Shown here piece by piece: positions 13,343 through 15,046 of a stretch of DNA of 15,046 nt (position 1 is the stretch's first letter; each line of letters opens with the position of its first letter). The notes beneath the pieces were generated by a model. The model was not told where the DNA came from, ran no database searches, and saw only the letters and a list, made by a program, of their open reading frames with translations. Where the stretch lies: contig JBOGFI010000166.1 in the NCBI GenBank assembly GCA_050743365.1, forward strand, positions 1 through 15,046. Reading direction: 5' to 3'. A program made the translations under genes and the position numbers. The DNA is from JBOGFI01 sp050743365 (lineage in GTDB: Bacteria; Actinomycetota; Acidimicrobiia; IMCC26256; JACDBD01).

Positions 13343-14629
13343 TCAGCCCGACCGCGGCACGTCCTTCCACGGGACGTCGCGCGACACGTCGGGCTCCTTG
13401 GGCAGGCCGAGCACGCGCTCACCGAGGATGTTGCGCATGATGTCGGAGGTGCCACCCTCGATGGTGTTGGCCTGCGCCCGCAGGAAGCCGCGGGCCACGC
13501 TGACGTGGTCGTCGCGGTCGGTGCCGACCCAGCCCAACCGCTCGCCCGGGGCGCCGTGCAGGCTCTCCCCTTCCCACGCCGCGCCGGACATGCCCTCGAG
13601 ATCGATCGCGAGCTTCTGGAGCCGCTGGTTGAACTCGGCCTGCATCAGCTTCGTGATCGAGCCCTCGGGCCCCGCCTCGGAACCGCGCTTGCGCTTGTCG
13701 CCGGCGCGCTGGTTGTTGAGGCGAATCAGGTTGCTCTCGATGTAGGCCTGCGCGACGCGCTGGCGAGCGAGCGGGTTGTTCACCGGGTGATGCCGCTCGA
13801 TGAGCCGCGAGACGGGAGAGCCGCCCACCGCGTCGCCACCCACGGAGCCCGCACCCGACAGCGACACCCGTTCGTTCATCAGCGTCGTGATCGCGACGCG
13901 CCAGCCGTCGCCCTCGGGCCCGACGCGCATCGAGTCGGGAACGCGAGCTTCGTCGAAGAACACCTCGTTGAACTCGGCGTCGCCGGTGATCTGCACCAGC
14001 GGGCGGACGGTCACACCGGGCGACTTCATGTCGACGATGAAGTAGGTGAGACCCCGGTGCTTCGGCTTGTCGGGATCGGTCCGGGCGACGAGCATCCCCC
14101 ACTTCGCCATGTGCGCCATCGTCGTCCAGACCTTCTGGCCGCTCACCACCCACTCGTCGCCGTCGCGCACGGCCCGGGTCGACAGCCCCGCCACATCCGA
14201 GCCCGCACCGGGCTCGCTGAAGAGCTGGCACCAGATCTCCTGGTTCGTCGCCAGCGGCCGCAGCAGGCGATGCTTCTGCTCCTCGGTACCACACGCCAAG
14301 AGCGTCGGGCCGCCCATGCCGATCCCGATGATGTTGAACGGCCGTGGCACCCGGTAGTGGCTGAGCACGTCGTTGACGGTCTTGGCCCGGGCCGGGGTGA
14401 GCGACAGCCCGGCGCCGTACTCGGCGGGCCACGTCGGCGTGGCGTACCCAGCCTCGCCCAGGCGCACGCACCACTCGGCGTAGTCGAGCTGCCTGCGCAG
14501 CGCGCCGACCTTCTCGTCGTCGCCGGCGTCGACCGCTTCTATCCAACCCGAGGGCAGGTTGTCGGCCAGCCAGCCCCGGGTCTGCCCGCGTACCTGCTCG
14601 GCGGTGAGCTCGGGGGATTCGACGCTCAC
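13343..14629 (-). CDS. Acyl-CoA dehydrogenase (FadE-like)
   Basis: This 428-residue protein starts at GTG 14629, with a perfect AAGGAGG at 14634-14640. It has the family's N-terminal helical domain, the FAD/substrate-binding beta domain (QLFSEPGAGSDVAGLSTRA, VSGQKVWTT) and the C-terminal helical domain. The catalytic base is probably E391 in ANTIEGGTSDIMRN. Family knowledge: a cytoplasmic flavoenzyme introducing the alpha-beta double bond into acyl-CoA thioesters, passing electrons to ETF. The substrate (fatty acyl, branched or steroid side chain) is not readable, and FadE enzymes of steroid catabolism are sometimes heteromeric, so that remains open. It is the first gene of the minus-strand operon, with a TetR-type operator about 95 bases upstream. 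Confidence 0.92.
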   Translation of the reverse strand: MSVESPELTAEQVRGQTRGWLADNLPSGWIEAVDAGDDEKVGALRRQLDYAEWCVRLGEAGYATPTWPAEYGAGLSLTPARAKTVNDVLSHYRVPRPFNIIGIGMGGPTLLACGTEEQKHRLLRPLATNQEIWCQLFSEPGAGSDVAGLSTRAVRDGDEWVVSGQKVWTTMAHMAKWGMLVARTDPDKPKHRGLTYFIVDMKSPGVTVRPLVQITGDAEFNEVFFDEARVPDSMRVGPEGDGWRVAITTLMNERVSLSGAGSVGGDAVGGSPVSRLIERHHPVNNPLARQRVAQAYIESNLIRLNNQRAGDKRKRGSEAGPEGSITKLMQAEFNQRLQKLAIDLEGMSGAAWEGESLHGAPGERLGWVGTDRDDHVSVARGFLRAQANTIEGGTSDIMRNILGERVLGLPKEPDVSRDVPWKDVPRSG

Positions 14630-14708
14630 GAGACCTCCTTCGGTCGGGGTCGGGCCCGCGGCGCTCGGAGCAGCAACCTCACCGCCGCTTCATCCGTCGC
14701 CCTTCAGG

Positions 14709-14738
14709 ATGGTACCGAGATCTTGACCGATCGGTCAG
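14709..14738 (-). promoter_or_regulatory. Candidate promoter of the acyl-CoA dehydrogenase operon
   Basis: On the minus strand a CTGACC box (14738-14733), an 18-base spacer and a TACCAT box (14714-14709) give four of six matches each to -35 and -10 consensus hexamers. The -35 lies inside the palindrome at 14724-14737, so a bound regulator would block polymerase. The leader would be about 70 bases with the strong AAGGAGG site near its end. Confidence 0.4.
14724..14737. promoter_or_regulatory. TetR-family-type operator palindrome
   Basis: TGACCGATCGGTCA is a perfect 14-base palindrome in the divergent gap between the acyl-CoA dehydrogenase and the VanW-like gene. GAC/CGG-rich palindromes of this length are typical operators of TetR-family repressors that control fatty-acid and steroid catabolism in actinobacteria (FadR/KstR type). 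No TetR gene lies in the window, so the regulator would be encoded elsewhere. It could act on both divergent genes. Confidence 0.55.
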
Positions 14739-14800
14739 GTTGGGGGGTGGGTCGGTAACCTTTGGCCGCTTTGAGCGACGAGAGACGCACTGTGCGTGGC

Positions 14801-15046
14801 ATGACCACACCCCGAGGGCTCACCCGGGCGGCCATGGTGGCCCTCGGGGTGGTGCTGGCTCTGGTGACGACCGCGGTCGTCGAGCGCCTCGCGTTCCGGG
14901 GGGACGTCCTCCCCGGCGTCGACGTGGCGCAGGCGTCACTGGCGAGCGACGGCGAGCGAGACGCGCTCGCCGAGCTCGAGCGGACGGCGCGACGCGTCGA
15001 GGCGAGGACGGTGCGGGCCCGGGGCGGCGCCGTCGAGCTGTCGCTC
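14801..15046 (+). CDS. VanW/YoaR-like membrane-anchored protein (3' truncated)
   Basis: An open frame from ATG 14801 to the window edge gives 82 residues with no stop. Residues 11-28 are a hydrophobic membrane anchor after a short basic N-terminus. The following GDVLPGVDVAQASLASDGERDALAELERTARRVEARTVRARGG resembles the start of the peptidoglycan-binding repeat of VanW/YoaR proteins (LPGVxVAGxxL...A...L). An extracytoplasmic, cell-wall-associated role is inferred. A GTG at 14792 in the same frame is an alternative start and lies in a 13-base palindrome (ACGCAC-T-GTGCGT, 14785-14797). With only the first domain fragment visible, the family call is tentative. Confidence 0.55.
   Translation, partial: MTTPRGLTRAAMVALGVVLALVTTAVVERLAFRGDVLPGVDVAQASLASDGERDALAELERTARRVEARTVRARGGAVELSL

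Noticed and set aside
13321..13455. 45-residue N-terminal extension of the cyclase
   Set aside because: It overlaps the end of the acyl-CoA dehydrogenase, and its Cys/Arg/Ser-rich sequence is a shadow. ATG 13320 begins the family-like regulatory domain.

Overview
The window is GC-rich, gene-dense bacterial chromosome, with short intergenic gaps, frequent GTG starts and overlapping stop/start codons. The gene content points to an actinobacterium: a mycothiol conjugate amidase (Mca), an F420-type luciferase-like oxidoreductase, a wax ester synthase/diacylglycerol acyltransferase, a class III cyclase with a mycobacterial Rv1264-like layout, and an AMIN-like lipoprotein. An acidimicrobial-type lineage would fit, but that placement is inference only. 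No rRNA, tRNA or CRISPR array was seen.

Left part, plus strand (1-3408): the 3' end of a RecB/Cas4-like PD-(D/E)XK nuclease gene, a PAP2 phosphatase, a DsbA-like thiol oxidoreductase variant with a CxxA site, and a WS/DGAT acyltransferase. A small minus-strand gene of unknown function (3526-3903) follows. It is enclosed by two inward-pointing copies of a repeat of about 100 bp, plus a third partial copy. Each copy carries a strong hairpin whose stem sequence differs between copies while pairing is kept. Next, on the plus strand, come a PIG3-like quinone oxidoreductase and a DUF3644-like protein with an R-x4-H motif. The latter converges on, and overlaps, a minus-strand lipoprotein gene.

Middle (6705-9382): a probable plus-strand operon of an LLM oxidoreductase, a ChbG/YdjC carbohydrate deacetylase and a tandem GNAT acetyltransferase. 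A possible 19-codon leader ORF overlaps the first start codon.

Right part, minus strand (14629 down to 9405): acyl-CoA dehydrogenase, class III cyclase and mca form a tight operon. It is followed by a stand-alone TnpB element and an SCP2 sterol-carrier gene. The TnpB element appears to sit between the mca stop codon and the SCP2 promoter. Its protein lacks the usual RuvC-II glutamate but has a glutamate 46 residues later, next to the zinc finger. This resembles the rearranged active site described for Fanzor and related TnpBs. The 3' end of the gene is packed with hairpins, as expected for an overlapping omega (reRNA) guide scaffold. The acyl-CoA dehydrogenase has a perfect TetR-type palindrome at its promoter. 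At the right edge a divergent gene begins that looks like a VanW/YoaR-type membrane-anchored protein and runs out of the window.

Functionally, the cellular genes are lipid and redox housekeeping of an actinobacterium: acyl-CoA oxidation, storage lipid synthesis, sterol/lipid carrier, mycothiol detoxification and F420 chemistry. The unusual material is the TnpB element and the structured repeat cluster. There is no gene-free stretch longer than 300 bases. The longest gaps are 3904-4090, filled with repeats, and 14630-14800, which holds the operator and divergent promoters.
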